From Arthrobacter sp. ok362 (lineage in GTDB: Bacteria; Actinomycetota; Actinomycetes; Actinomycetales; Micrococcaceae), in the NCBI RefSeq assembly GCF_900102785.1, contig NZ_FNGC01000022.1:2718-51707 (forward strand): DNA of 48,990 nt, given 5' to 3'. Below the pieces are notes generated by a model. It was not told the DNA's origin, made no database searches, and was given only the letters and a program-made list of their open reading frames with translations. Positions 31,744 to 41,027 of the stretch are shown here, in pieces. How positions within the stretch are numbered: position 1 is the stretch's first letter; each line of letters begins with the position of its first letter. The translations under genes and the position numbers were made by a program.

Positions 31744-33381
31744 CTAGCTTTTGGGCGGCCCTCCGGGTCCTTCACCGTGGGGCCCTTCACCGACGGCGGG
31801 TCCCCCTGCCGGTCCGGCGTAGGCTGGCACCGGCAGCTCGCCCGGATCGACCGGACCCATATCGAGGTGGAACGGCGGATACTCGTCCCGCATGAGGGCA
31901 ACGTAGGCGATCACGCGGTAGATCCAGCGGTTCAGGCCGAGCAGGAGGTCGAAGATCCCCCGCCTGTATTGACCCGTGAACAACAGGATCACGCCGGCAA
32001 TGAGGACCAGCAGCCCCAGGAGGGAGATGCCCACACTTTGCTGTTCCCACTCACCGCCCTGGAACACCCACGTCGTCGCGGTCCCCGTCAGCACGCCGAT
32101 GATCAGCAGATGCGGAATGGCCAGCAGCCAAGATTTCACCAGCACCAGGCCTCGGGATAGCCGTTCAGGATAGTCGACGTCGAAGTCCGCCGGGTAATCG
32201 GTGCGAGCCAGCGTGAAGGGCGGATAGGCGTCCGTGCCGATCGCACTGAAGGCGTAGAAGGCCACGCGCCAGTTCCAGCGGATCACGCCGGCATTGAAAT
32301 TGAACAGCGAGCGGGGGTAGCGCGCAGTGAACAGGATCGCGAACCATGCCACGATCGTGACCACGCCGAAGGCGAACCAGAGGAAGAACAGGATGATGCA
32401 GTGCGGGATGGCCAGGAACCATTTCACGAGCCACATCCACCGTGAGAGATTCGGGTCCAGGTAGCCGTGGAGGCGTGCGGGGTAAACGTACGGTGTAGTC
32501 GCTCCCGGCGTTACCGGATAGGGAGTCACCGGATACTGAGTTCCCGGCGCGGCAGCGTAAGCCGCTACAGCACCCGGCGAGGCAGACATGTTCTGCTGGC
32601 CGGGGGCGGCCCCGGGCGGGTAGGCACCCGCCGGATACGGCTGGCCGGGCTGGGCCGGCAGGTAACCAGGAGGGACGCCGCTGCCCGTTCCGCCTTGGCC
32701 CGGCGCGCTACGGCCGAGCCCTGCGGCGCCCAGCACGATCAGCGGCACTCCGATCAACAGCATCACCAGGCCCCCGATCAGCAGTCCGATGAATACCGGC
32801 AAGAGCAGGTCCGTGCGTGCCCCGGCCTGCAGATTCACGCTCACTGGGGAACTCGCGTCGGCGTTCATGACCACTACGGCCCAAGCCCCGGAGCGAAGGT
32901 TCCAGGTCAGTTCCTGCTCCCCCGGGCCCGTGGCCGTCGCGGCCCAGAAGTTCTGCTGCGCCGGTTGGGCCGGGACTTTGGTACCGTTCACTTCGCGGTA
33001 CCGCGCGCGAAAGGGGTCAAACCTGACGTCGACGATTTCGGTGCGCTGGACCCCGGCCAGATACGCCGCGACATCGGCCCGCGGGGCAATGCCTATGAAG
33101 ATTTCCTTGCCGGGATCGGCGGTGGAACCGCGGAGCAGCACGCTGCCCGGAAAGTCCACGGGGACGCCGTCGTTCACGCCGCCTCCGGTCATGAGGTCCA
33201 GCCGTGGGGTCGTCAGCGCGTAGGAGTTGCCTGAGAACTGCTCCGACGGCGTGATGAAGTACCTGCCGTCGCGCTGCTGGTAATTGACCCAACCCGCGAC
33301 GCCGGCGCCCGCCAGCAGTCCCAGGCCGACCAGCGCGCACAGCGAGCCGATCACCAGCATGACAATCCGGCCTGCTTTCAT
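31744..33381 (-). CDS. DUF4389-domain membrane protein
   Basis: A 545-residue protein. The N-terminal membrane segment (about 5-28) is followed by an extracytoplasmic domain, a second membrane segment (about 195-222), and a Pro/Gly/Tyr-rich linker (PGYLPAQPGQPYPAGAYPPG). Then come two DUF4389-like repeats, each with LVKWFLAIPH or VKSWLLAIPH, a membrane pair, and DAYPPFTL or DEYPPFHL. I chose the ATG at 33381 because GAAAGGAC precedes it. Function is unknown. The duplicated C-terminal domain is the main feature. Confidence 0.82.
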   Translation of the reverse strand: MKAGRIVMLVIGSLCALVGLGLLAGAGVAGWVNYQQRDGRYFITPSEQFSGNSYALTTPRLDLMTGGGVNDGVPVDFPGSVLLRGSTADPGKEIFIGIAPRADVAAYLAGVQRTEIVDVRFDPFRARYREVNGTKVPAQPAQQNFWAATATGPGEQELTWNLRSGAWAVVVMNADASSPVSVNLQAGARTDLLLPVFIGLLIGGLVMLLIGVPLIVLGAAGLGRSAPGQGGTGSGVPPGYLPAQPGQPYPAGAYPPGAAPGQQNMSASPGAVAAYAAAPGTQYPVTPYPVTPGATTPYVYPARLHGYLDPNLSRWMWLVKWFLAIPHCIILFFLWFAFGVVTIVAWFAILFTARYPRSLFNFNAGVIRWNWRVAFYAFSAIGTDAYPPFTLARTDYPADFDVDYPERLSRGLVLVKSWLLAIPHLLIIGVLTGTATTWVFQGGEWEQQSVGISLLGLLVLIAGVILLFTGQYRRGIFDLLLGLNRWIYRVIAYVALMRDEYPPFHLDMGPVDPGELPVPAYAGPAGGPAVGEGPHGEGPGGPPKS

Positions 33382-33456
33382 GGCCGCCGTCCTTTCAGAT
33401 GGTCCGTTTGCCACACCCGGCTGGGCGGGACTTCCGGAAACTGGCGGCCCTGGCCG

Positions 33457-33651
33457 CTACCGCCCGCGCGAGGTCAGGAACGGCATGGCTTCGGCGATGA
33501 TGTCTGCACCGCCGGCACGGAGGACACGCGCAATCTTCGTGGCGGCATCGCCGTGGCTGAAGGTGCGCAGGCGTGTGTCGCGGGCGGCCGCCTTGACTGC
33601 CGTTGGCCGGCGCCGCCCGAAGTCAGGACCGTAGACGAAGAACGCCTTCAT
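33457..33651 (-). CDS. Small hypothetical protein behind the alcohol dehydrogenase gene
   Basis: This 64-residue frame starts at the ATGA overlap with the dehydrogenase stop and reads MKAFFVYGPDFGRRRP through to MPFLTSRGR. The 4-base coupling and strand make it plausible. It is rich in Arg/Ala with no signal or membrane segment, and I recognise no family. It could be a chance frame. Confidence 0.4.
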   Translation of the reverse strand: MKAFFVYGPDFGRRRPTAVKAAARDTRLRTFSHGDAATKIARVLRAGGADIIAEAMPFLTSRGR

Positions 33652-34703
33652 GCGGTGATCACCACTTTGAGGGCCTTCGTCTCCGCGGCGTGGGCGAAAG
33701 TGTCGTACGCCTCCATGAACTCGTCAAAGATGAAGTGGTGGGTGGCGAAACTGTCTGCGGGGATTTTTTGTTGTGCGACGAGCTTGAGCAGCATGGGGGT
33801 GGTGTTGGTGTTCACCAGGCCCATGCTGATGTTGATGTTTCGGATCCAGAGGTCTTCGACATGCAGTTCCACGGCTTTGCCATGGACGCCCACGTTGGCC
33901 ACGTTGCCGCCCGGCCGCACGATGTCTGTACACATCGTGAACGTCGCCGGGACGCCGACTGCCTCGATCGCGACGTCCACGCCCTGCCCGTCGGTCAGGA
34001 CCATCACCTGTTCCCTCCAGTTGGCAGCGCTGGACAGGACCACATCCGTGGCGCCGAATTCGCGGGATTTTTCGAGCCGGTTCGCGTCGAGGTCGACGGC
34101 GATGATCGTCGCGGCGCCGTAAAGTCCGGCGGTACAGATCGCGGCGAGTCCGACCGGGCCGGCGCCGATCACGGCCACCGTGTCGCCGGGCTTGACCCGG
34201 CCGTACTGCACGCCGATCTCAAAGCCGGTGGGAAGGATGTCGGAGAGCATGACGGCCTGTTGGTCGCTGACTCCCTCAGGCAGGAGATGCAGGGAGTTCT
34301 CGGCGTACGGGACGCGGACGAACTCGGCCTGGGTGCCGTCGATCAGATGCCCGAAAACCCAGCCGATGCCGGACGTGCCTTCCTCCCCCAAGCAGTGCGA
34401 ATACAGGCCTGTCTTGCAGTTGGCGCAGTGCCCGCAGGACTTGATGCAGGAAATGATGACGCGGTCCCCGACCTTGAGGCTGGTGACGGACGCGCCGATC
34501 TCCGTGATGGTGCCGACCCCCTCGTGGCCCAGGATGCGGCCCTTGGCCACGGCCGGGACGTCGCCTTTGAGGATGTGCAGATCGGTGCCGCAGATGGTGG
34601 TCGTGTCCACCTTGACGATCACATCGCTGGGGCTCTGAATGGTGGGATCGGGGACGTCGGTCCAGGACTTCTCCCCGGGCCCACCGTAGACGAGGGCTTT
34701 CAT
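33648..34703 (-). CDS. Zinc-dependent alcohol dehydrogenase
   Basis: A 351-residue medium-chain dehydrogenase. The catalytic zinc set is C38, H60 and E61 in CGTDLHILKG and GHEGVG. The structural zinc cysteines are C90, C93, C96 and C104 in SCGHCANCKTGLYSHC, and the Rossmann motif is GAGPVGLAA. It resembles the secondary-alcohol/threonine-like dehydrogenase group. It overlaps the upstream STAS gene by ATGA and the downstream small frame by 4 bases, an operon of three. The substrate is unknown. Confidence 0.9.
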   Translation of the reverse strand: MKALVYGGPGEKSWTDVPDPTIQSPSDVIVKVDTTTICGTDLHILKGDVPAVAKGRILGHEGVGTITEIGASVTSLKVGDRVIISCIKSCGHCANCKTGLYSHCLGEEGTSGIGWVFGHLIDGTQAEFVRVPYAENSLHLLPEGVSDQQAVMLSDILPTGFEIGVQYGRVKPGDTVAVIGAGPVGLAAICTAGLYGAATIIAVDLDANRLEKSREFGATDVVLSSAANWREQVMVLTDGQGVDVAIEAVGVPATFTMCTDIVRPGGNVANVGVHGKAVELHVEDLWIRNINISMGLVNTNTTPMLLKLVAQQKIPADSFATHHFIFDEFMEAYDTFAHAAETKALKVVITA

Positions 34704-35035
34704 ACGTGTTCCTTGGCTTTGAGGATGACCAGCGGGTCTACGAGGCGCAGACGGCACGGAGTCTCGGTGCCATCGATCCCCGAAGACATCAACGACGCGC
34801 GGGCGCGCTCACGGAGTTCCTCGATCGCGGCGGCCGACACCCGGGCATGGGCGAGGTCGAGCACGAGCTCAAAACTGGGGAGCTTGCTCGTGACGCGGCG
34901 GCAAACAACGTACAGTGCCCGCACGTTGGCTACGGTCACCACACCATGAACCTCGATCCGAGCTGTTTCGGCGTCGGCGTTTAGGCGTATGAGAACTTTG
35001 AGTTTGGGGTCCCCCGAATGGTGGTGCATAGTCAT
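34700..35035 (-). CDS. STAS-like domain protein
   Basis: A 111-residue protein with alternating strands and helices (ARIEVHGVVTVANVRAL, FELVLDLAHARVSAAAIEEL) that fits the STAS/anti-sigma-antagonist fold. The usual phosphorylatable Ser is not certain; DLAHARVSAAA is the equivalent region. The start MTMHHHSG at 35035 was taken because GGAG lies upstream; the longer frame has no family sequence. It is coupled to the alcohol dehydrogenase gene by ATGA. Confidence 0.65.
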   Translation of the reverse strand: MTMHHHSGDPKLKVLIRLNADAETARIEVHGVVTVANVRALYVVCRRVTSKLPSFELVLDLAHARVSAAAIEELRERARASLMSSGIDGTETPCRLRLVDPLVILKAKEHV

Positions 35036-35336
35036 GTGGCCGTGGTCTCCTGCCTTTTCCTGCTGAAGCCGGAAAGTGCAAACGCCATTTCCTTCCCCAA
35101 TTCGCTGTGAGACCCGTGCTGCATTGCATGAAGCGATTCCTCCCTCAACTACGACCCCCAACTGGCCGTGCAGGAATCTCCCCACATTTAGCTTGGTGGG
35201 CGCGCCCGGCAGGGGTAAGGGGCAAAAGTCCCTTGTGTATGTTTTAGGCCCTCCGGGTTTAGGTGGTCCTCTTTAGGTGCTCCTCTTTAGGTGCTCCTCT
35301 TTAGGTTCAAGGGCGGTGCACGCCTAGCCTGTTTCT
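35036..35336. other. 301-base intergenic region with tandem repeats
   Basis: It lies between the divergent STAS and amidohydrolase genes. The half near STAS shows nothing clear. The other half is AT-richer and holds the 14-bp repeats at 35261-35302. No gene is supported. Confidence 0.6.
35261..35302 (+). repeat. Three tandem 14-bp repeats
   Basis: Three head-to-tail copies of AGGTGCTCCTCTTT (the first with one change) end 34 bases before the amidohydrolase start, followed by a partial AGGT. They fall where a promoter would be, so copy number could affect expression. Confidence 0.85.
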
Positions 35337-36866
35337 ATGTCTGCTCCGCTCGGTCCCTGCCTCTCGCCGGACCTCGTGTTGGCCTCGATGCGGCAACCTG
35401 GGGACGAAATATGCTTCGACGTTCATCTCCGCGGCGGTGCCGTGTCTGCGATCATCCCGTCGCGGAAGGACGCGTCTGAGGTCCCCGCCGCAACCCGCGT
35501 GGTGGACCTGGACGGCCGCTACGTCATACCGGGGCTATGGGATGAGCATGTCCACATGACGCAGTGGGCGCTGGCCTCTAACCGGCTTGACCTCTCCGGT
35601 GCCAGCTCGGCGCGCGAGGCTGCCGCCGTCGTCAGGTCCCATATCGCCGGGTCCCATCTCGCCGGAGCCGGCGGCACTGGGGCTCCGGGAGCTGTCCAGA
35701 CGCTGGTGGGCGTCGGTTTCCGCGATGCCGTCTGGACTGACCTGCCCAGCCTGGGCCTCCTCGACGGCGTGACGCGCGGACGGCCGACAGCGCTGATCAG
35801 CCACGACCTCCACTGTGTCTGGCTCAACTCCGCAGCGGCCCAACGGTATGGAGTGCGAGTGGACGCGGACGGGCTGCTCCGGGAAGATCCCGCGTTCGCC
35901 CTGACCCGCGAGCTCGGTCAGCTTCCGGATACGGTGGTGGATCCGTGGGTGCAGCTGGCGGGGCAGGCTGCTGCGGCGCGGGGCGTGGTCGGGATCGTGG
36001 ACTTCGAGATGACATGGAACCGCGACGCCTGGCTGCGGCGGATCTCCGGCGGCTTCGCTGCCTTGCGGGTTGAGGCGGGGGTCTATCCGCAGGATCTGGA
36101 CCGGGCCGTGGCCGAGGGGTTGCGGTCAGGTTTGGCGGTGGCCGGGAGCGGCGGCCTCCTGACCGTGGGCCCATTGAAGGTGCTGATCGACGGATCACTC
36201 AATACCCGCACAGCGTACTGCGTTGACCCGTATCCGAACGGCGGCCACGGCCTGCTGACGGTGAGCGAGGCGGAGTTGCTCGCCCTGCTGGTCCGGGCGC
36301 GGCAGGCGGGCTTTGTGCCGGCGGTCCACGCGATTGGCGACGCGGCCAACCGGGTCGCGTTGGATGCGTTCGAGGCGGCGGGCATTGCCGGGCGCGTGGA
36401 ACATGCCCAGTTTGTCCGGAGCGAAGATTTCGCCCGCTTCGGCCGGTTGGGTGTGACCGCGAGCGTCCAGCCTGCGCATGCCCTCGACGACCGGGACGCC
36501 GCCGAGGCGAACTGGCCAGGGCGCACAGACCGGTCCTTCCCGCTCCGTTCGCTGGTAGCCGCCGGTGCGACGCTGGCCCTTGGCTCCGACGCCCCCGTTG
36601 CCCCGCTGGACCCGTGGACTGCCATGTCCGCCGCCACGGCGCGGGCCCGGCAGGATGGCCGCGGGCCATGGCATGCCGAGCAGGCGCTCACGCGGCAGGA
36701 GGCCCTGACGGCCTCGAGCCGCGGTCGGGGCCGGCTCCGGGTCGGGGACCCCGCCGACGTTGCAGTGCTCGACGGCGACCCGTTGACTGTTTCCGACGCG
36801 GAATTTGCCGCGATGCCGGTGGCCGCCACGTTGGTGGCGGGACGGTTCACCCACGGCGGTCAATAA
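35337..36866 (+). CDS. Amidohydrolase (YtcJ-like)
   Basis: A 509-residue metal-dependent hydrolase. First metal motif DEHVHM has H71/H73; later come FEMTWNRDAW, VHAIGDAAN, GRVEHAQFV and LGSDAPVAPLDPW with the catalytic Asp. The C-terminal GDPADVAVLDGDPL returns to the composite beta domain. This is the YtcJ/exoenzyme-regulator branch, which acts on amide-like substrates, usually unknown. No strong ribosome binding site is seen; TAGCCT 11 bases upstream might make the mRNA nearly leaderless. Confidence 0.88.
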   Translation: MSAPLGPCLSPDLVLASMRQPGDEICFDVHLRGGAVSAIIPSRKDASEVPAATRVVDLDGRYVIPGLWDEHVHMTQWALASNRLDLSGASSAREAAAVVRSHIAGSHLAGAGGTGAPGAVQTLVGVGFRDAVWTDLPSLGLLDGVTRGRPTALISHDLHCVWLNSAAAQRYGVRVDADGLLREDPAFALTRELGQLPDTVVDPWVQLAGQAAAARGVVGIVDFEMTWNRDAWLRRISGGFAALRVEAGVYPQDLDRAVAEGLRSGLAVAGSGGLLTVGPLKVLIDGSLNTRTAYCVDPYPNGGHGLLTVSEAELLALLVRARQAGFVPAVHAIGDAANRVALDAFEAAGIAGRVEHAQFVRSEDFARFGRLGVTASVQPAHALDDRDAAEANWPGRTDRSFPLRSLVAAGATLALGSDAPVAPLDPWTAMSAATARARQDGRGPWHAEQALTRQEALTASSRGRGRLRVGDPADVAVLDGDPLTVSDAEFAAMPVAATLVAGRFTHGGQ

Positions 36867-36873
36867 CTGCCTG

Positions 36874-36918
36874 CTATTTGCCTTTGACCTACCTGCCTTG
36901 ACCTATTTGCCTTTGACC
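36874..36918. repeat. 16-bp direct repeat at the GIY-YIG gene end
   Basis: CTATTTGCCTTTGACC occurs at 36874-36889 and 36903-36918. The second copy encodes the C-terminus and stop of the minus-strand gene, so its end is partly duplicated just downstream. Confidence 0.8.
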
Positions 36919-37412
36919 CGGGCCTGGACGAGGTTGGCGAACGGCAGCCGGCCGTAGTCGTCACGGAATCGGGCGTGGTATCCGGCCTCCGCTTGGTTGA
37001 CTGCCTCCGCTGCCAGCTCCTTCCAGGCAACCAGGAGGGATCCCGGGTCGGCGAGCTGCCAGATGAGCCTGCCGTCCCAGTGGCCCGGCGGCTTGCCCTT
37101 GCCGAAATCGATGAACTCCTGGATTTGCCGGCGAAGGCCGCGGTTGCCCTTGCTGCCGGCGCCCGCTTTCCCGAGATACACGACGTCGGCGCCGTCGACC
37201 CACTCTGCGGTCAGCGCTGGCTCCGGGACGGAAGGGTCCTTCTTCTTAAAGACCCCTGCCGTGCTCTTGGGCAGAAACCGCGGTTCATAGCCTGCAGGCT
37301 GCAGCACGGCGAAGATCCCGGTCCGCTGCGGGATCCGGTTGATGTCCAGGGCTGCGAGAGTCCTAAACCCGGTAAACCCGTCTTCCTTGAGTGACTGTCT
37401 GTTGATCGGCAT
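36903..37412 (-). CDS. GIY-YIG-like nuclease-fold protein
   Basis: With the ATG at 37412 (AAGGAA upstream) the protein has 169 residues. TGIFAVLQPAG (31-41) and DVVYLGKAGAG (76-86) match the paired GIY and YIG strands, followed by RGLRRQIQEFIDFG with the expected arginine. HWDGRLIWQL comes next. A GTG at 37463 would add MSFFRKLLGR and cannot be excluded. A nuclease role is inferred from the fold only. Confidence 0.6.
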   Translation of the reverse strand: MPINRQSLKEDGFTGFRTLAALDINRIPQRTGIFAVLQPAGYEPRFLPKSTAGVFKKKDPSVPEPALTAEWVDGADVVYLGKAGAGSKGNRGLRRQIQEFIDFGKGKPPGHWDGRLIWQLADPGSLLVAWKELAAEAVNQAEAGYHARFRDDYGRLPFANLVQARVKGK

Positions 37413-37475
37413 AGGTTCCTTGGCTCGGGGTGTTCGCCCTAGAAGCTTACGGAAGAAGCTCACGGAAGTCCGGGC

Positions 37476-39176
37476 TCAGCCTCGGGTGAAGGTGCCCAGT
37501 CCGGTCTGATCGTAGAAATCGAGCCTGACGTTCGGCGCCGTGCCGCCGGCGCCGGGGGCAGCGGCACCGGGGGCGGCGCCGGCACCTGCGGCGAAGATTG
37601 CCCCCGCGAGGCCGTTGCCGTTCTCGCCGATGGATTCAAAGCTGAAGGTATCGCCGTCGAAGTGCTTGAGCGGGAACTTGGTGGTCCTGCCGGCCGGGCC
37701 CAGCTCCATGGACAGCGCGCCGTTCTCCACCGCTACCTTGAGCGGGCCGTAATAGGAGTTCGCATAACTGCCGACGTAGAAATCGTTGCCGCGCGCCGGT
37801 TCGACCCGCGGCGGCGTCTGGGAGTAGTCAACTTTTGGCTTCTCCGCCTCATCGATCTTCTGGAAAGCGCCAGCGGTGAATCCGAACCAGTCCACTGTCG
37901 GGGCGCCGTTCTGGGCCGTGTCAAGGAATGTGGCGCAGATGGCTTCTGGGATGCCCTGCGGCCGGCCGTTGGTCAGGGCCACAATGCCCAACTGCTCGCC
38001 GGGGAGCAGCGAGACGGCGGTCGCGGCGCCCAGGTTGAAGGCTCCCGAGTGCCCGAGCGAGAGCCGGGCCTGGGCGTCGTACGAGACGTTCCAGCCCAGT
38101 CCGTAGAAACGGGTACGGGCGGCCGGAGTCGGGGGCGGACCGTTCACGACGTGTGGCACATGGGTGACACCGAGGGCTTCCGGGTCGATGACCCCCTGGC
38201 CTTCAAAGCTGCCGTTGGCGAGCTGGAGGCGGATCCAGAGGGCGAGGTCGCGCACGGAGGAACTCGCCCCGCCGGCGGGCGCTTCGGCGTCGGCGTCGCG
38301 GCTGTACTTGGCCACCCAGGTCTTGTTACCGGCGGGCACATGGATCAGGGCCCTGTTCGAGGCCTTTTGGTAGTCCGCGTGGCGATAGCTGGTGGAGCTC
38401 ATGCCCAGGGGTTTGAACAAGACGTCTTCGGCGAGGTCTGCCCAGGGCGTCTTCATGGCGTCGGCCACCGCCTTGGCGCCAGCCGTGTAGCCGAAGTTGC
38501 TGTAATTGTAACTGGCCCGGAAAGAGTCCAGCGGCTCCTGGTCGAGGTGGCTGAGAATGTAGGCCTGGTCAAATCCGAGGTCCTCCAGCAGATCGCCCGC
38601 GCCCGTGTGCAGGCCGCCTTGGTGGGACAGCAGGTCAGCGACCGTGGCGTTGCGCGTGACGTAGGGGTCTTTCAGGGCGAAGCCCGGGGTGTGGTTGATC
38701 ACCGGCTCCGTCCAGGAAAGGGCCTTGCGGCCCACAGCGACGGCCGCCACCGTGGAGGCCAGCGGTTTGGACACCGAGGCCAGCTGAAAGACCGTCTCCG
38801 CGTCGACTGTCTCGGGCCTGCCCGACTCCCGTACGCCGAAGCCCTTGGCATACACCACTTGGTCCCGGTAGACCACTGCGACGGCGATGCCGGGGACTCC
38901 GGTGCTGTCCATCGCGCTCTGGACCGTCCCGTCCAGCTTGGCCAGGGCGTCGTTGACCTTCTGTTGGTCCAGGAGCGGTTTGACCTGCGGTTCCGGCGCC
39001 GGAAGCAGCGACGCCGACGGCGTACCAGAGGCGCCAGGGTCGCTGCTTCCGGCGCCGGCTGGGGCACTTTGGGTCGTGCAGGCGGCCAGCAGCGGCATCC
39101 CCGCTATGCCCGCGGCCCCGACGCCGACCGCCCTAAGCAGCGAGCGGCGGTCCGAGGGCAGCGAGCCGATCCTCAT
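37476..39176 (-). CDS. Tat-exported beta-lactamase-family serine hydrolase lipoprotein
   Basis: A 566-residue class-C-like enzyme. The N-terminus has twin arginines (DRRSLLRAVG, R10-R11) and lipobox LAAC with C33, so it should be a Tat-exported lipoprotein. SVSK (134-137) supplies nucleophile S134 and K137; YSN (225-227) is the second motif and LGHSGAF probably the third. A C-terminal DUF3471-like domain follows, then an Ala/Gly/Pro-rich stretch. I chose the ATG at 39176 with AAAGGGA upstream; one at 39200 is possible. It may act on peptidoglycan peptides or esters. Confidence 0.85.
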   Translation of the reverse strand: MRIGSLPSDRRSLLRAVGVGAAGIAGMPLLAACTTQSAPAGAGSSDPGASGTPSASLLPAPEPQVKPLLDQQKVNDALAKLDGTVQSAMDSTGVPGIAVAVVYRDQVVYAKGFGVRESGRPETVDAETVFQLASVSKPLASTVAAVAVGRKALSWTEPVINHTPGFALKDPYVTRNATVADLLSHQGGLHTGAGDLLEDLGFDQAYILSHLDQEPLDSFRASYNYSNFGYTAGAKAVADAMKTPWADLAEDVLFKPLGMSSTSYRHADYQKASNRALIHVPAGNKTWVAKYSRDADAEAPAGGASSSVRDLALWIRLQLANGSFEGQGVIDPEALGVTHVPHVVNGPPPTPAARTRFYGLGWNVSYDAQARLSLGHSGAFNLGAATAVSLLPGEQLGIVALTNGRPQGIPEAICATFLDTAQNGAPTVDWFGFTAGAFQKIDEAEKPKVDYSQTPPRVEPARGNDFYVGSYANSYYGPLKVAVENGALSMELGPAGRTTKFPLKHFDGDTFSFESIGENGNGLAGAIFAAGAGAAPGAAAPGAGGTAPNVRLDFYDQTGLGTFTRG

Positions 39177-39401
39177 CGCGATAGATTCCCTTTGATTCAT
39201 GGACAACGCTCCGCCCGATACCGCCTGGGGCGCCGAGCCGACGCCCTCTCCCATGATGGACCCGCGCCAGAGTTTCAGACAGGGTTCCTCGCTCGATGAC
39301 GTCGTCAGGAGGCAATGTCTGCTCCGGTCGCGCGCATCCGGCTCGGGTGCCGTACTCGATCAGAGCCCTTAATTGTCGTAGGTCCCAGGGACACTTGGAC
39401 T

Positions 39402-40823
39402 ATGGACGGCAAAGAGGGGTCCGGCAAAGAGGGATCCGGCGAAGAGGGGTCCACAGTGGCTCCGAATCCAGGGGTAGTGGCGGTCGCGGATGCGGCCTTC
39501 GTGCTCGCGACCGTCCCGCTGGCCACCGGGAGCGCGGCGATGATCGACGAGATCCGGGACCTCGAGGACCGAAAGTCCGCCATGGCCGCCCGCCAGGCCC
39601 GCCTGGCTGTTGCCTTCGAACTTCAGCAGCGCCGTGAACAGGCCGACGCCGGCGTGCCCTCGGACCAGCTCGGCGCCGGTGTCGCCGCGCAGATCGCCCT
39701 CGCCCGGCGCGAATCCCCGGCCAAGGGCGGCCGGCTCCTGGGACTCGCCAAGGCCCTCGTCACCGAGATGCCGCACACCCTCGCCGCACTGGAAACCGGG
39801 CAGCTCAACGAATGGCGCGCCACCCTGCTGGTCCGCGAAACCGCCTGCCTGAGCGCCGCCGACCGGGCCGCCGTTGACGACGAACTCGCCCCCGACGCCG
39901 GGACGCTGTCCGGGGTGGGTGACCGTGCCCTGGTCGCGGCTGCCCGGGCCGCCGCGTACCGGCGGGACCCTCGCTCCGTCACCGAGCGCGCCGCGCACGC
40001 CGCCACCGCCCGGCACGTCAGCTTCCGCCCGGCCCCGGACACCATGTGCTACCTGACCGCACTGCTCCCGGTCGCCCAGGGGGTCGCCGTCCAGGCCGCG
40101 CTGGCCCGGTCCGCGGACACCCTCCGTGCCGCCGGGGACCCCCGTACCCGGGGCCAGCTCATGGCCGACGGGCTTGTTGAACGCACCACCGGCACCCCGG
40201 GCGGCATCACCGGCATCGAACTCCAGGTCATCATGACCGACCGCACCCTGTTCCAGGGCGACAGCGAACCCGCCCGGATCCCCGGCTACGGCATCGTCCC
40301 CGCCGCCTGGGCCCGCGACCTCGTCGGCGCCGGGAAGAACGCCGAGGACCGGGACTTCACCACCTGGCTCCGCCGGCTCTACACCCACCCCGCCACCGGC
40401 GACCTCGTCGCAATGGACTCCCGCGCCCGGATCTTCCCCACCGGCCTGCGCCGCTTCATCCACACCCGCGACGACACCTGCCGCACCCCCTACTGCGACG
40501 CCCCCATCCGCCACCTGGACCACATCGTGCCGCGGCACGGCGGCGGGAGCACCAGCCAGAGCAACGGCGCAGGACTCTGCGAAGCCTGCAACTACACCAA
40601 AGAAACCCCCGGCTGGACCGCCATCCCACGCCCAGGACCACGGCACACCATCAAACTCACCACCCCCACCGGCCACACCTACCACTCCACCGCACCACCC
40701 CTCCCCGGAACTCCGCTTCGCCCATCAGCCGCAGACCAGCCGGGTACCCGCCACCGGCGCAACCTCCGACACGTGGCCAAACTGCTAAGACTCGGGGCGC
40801 TGAAGGCGAAGTCAGCCGCCTAG
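39402..40823 (+). CDS. DUF222/HNH endonuclease-domain protein
   Basis: The 473-residue protein has a DUF222 helical domain (about 30-330) and a C-terminal HNH nuclease motif, CRTPYCDAPIRHLDHIVPRH then LCEACNYTKE. Actinobacteria carry many such genes, some linked to introns or mobile DNA. The ATG at 39402 has AGGGA upstream; a start at 39315 is possible. The N-terminus is three GKEGS repeats and the C-terminus is Pro/His-rich. Confidence 0.88.
   Translation: MDGKEGSGKEGSGEEGSTVAPNPGVVAVADAAFVLATVPLATGSAAMIDEIRDLEDRKSAMAARQARLAVAFELQQRREQADAGVPSDQLGAGVAAQIALARRESPAKGGRLLGLAKALVTEMPHTLAALETGQLNEWRATLLVRETACLSAADRAAVDDELAPDAGTLSGVGDRALVAAARAAAYRRDPRSVTERAAHAATARHVSFRPAPDTMCYLTALLPVAQGVAVQAALARSADTLRAAGDPRTRGQLMADGLVERTTGTPGGITGIELQVIMTDRTLFQGDSEPARIPGYGIVPAAWARDLVGAGKNAEDRDFTTWLRRLYTHPATGDLVAMDSRARIFPTGLRRFIHTRDDTCRTPYCDAPIRHLDHIVPRHGGGSTSQSNGAGLCEACNYTKETPGWTAIPRPGPRHTIKLTTPTGHTYHSTAPPLPGTPLRPSAADQPGTRHRRNLRHVAKLLRLGALKAKSAA
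39408..39452 (+). repeat. Three in-frame 15-bp repeats
   Basis: GGCAAAGAGGGGTCC and two near copies encode GKEGS, GKEGS and GEEGS at the N-terminus of the HNH protein. Confidence 0.85.
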
Positions 40824-40946
40824 GAGCGAATCGAATGTCGGCCGTGCGAGCCTGGACCAGGCAGGCAGGTTTGCGGTCAAGGCGCGCCAGACAGAGGCAA
40901 GGCGCGAAGCGTAGGCTCGTCTCGACAGCACTCTGGTCGCCGCCCC

Positions 40947-40985
40947 GCCACCACACCCTGCCACCACGCCCTGCCACCACGCCCT
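40947..40985 (+). repeat. Three tandem 13-bp repeats
   Basis: GCCACCACACCCT then two copies of GCCACCACGCCCT run head to tail with a partial fourth, 42 bases before the disulfide oxidoreductase gene. The plus strand is almost free of G in the units. Confidence 0.85.
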
Positions 40986-41027
40986 GCCACATCGGCGCCG
41001 TGGCCGGCCACCGTAAAGGAAGCATCG

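Noticed and set aside
35261..35302. Tandem repeats considered as a CRISPR array
   Set aside because: Units are 14 bp with no spacers and there are no cas genes in the window.
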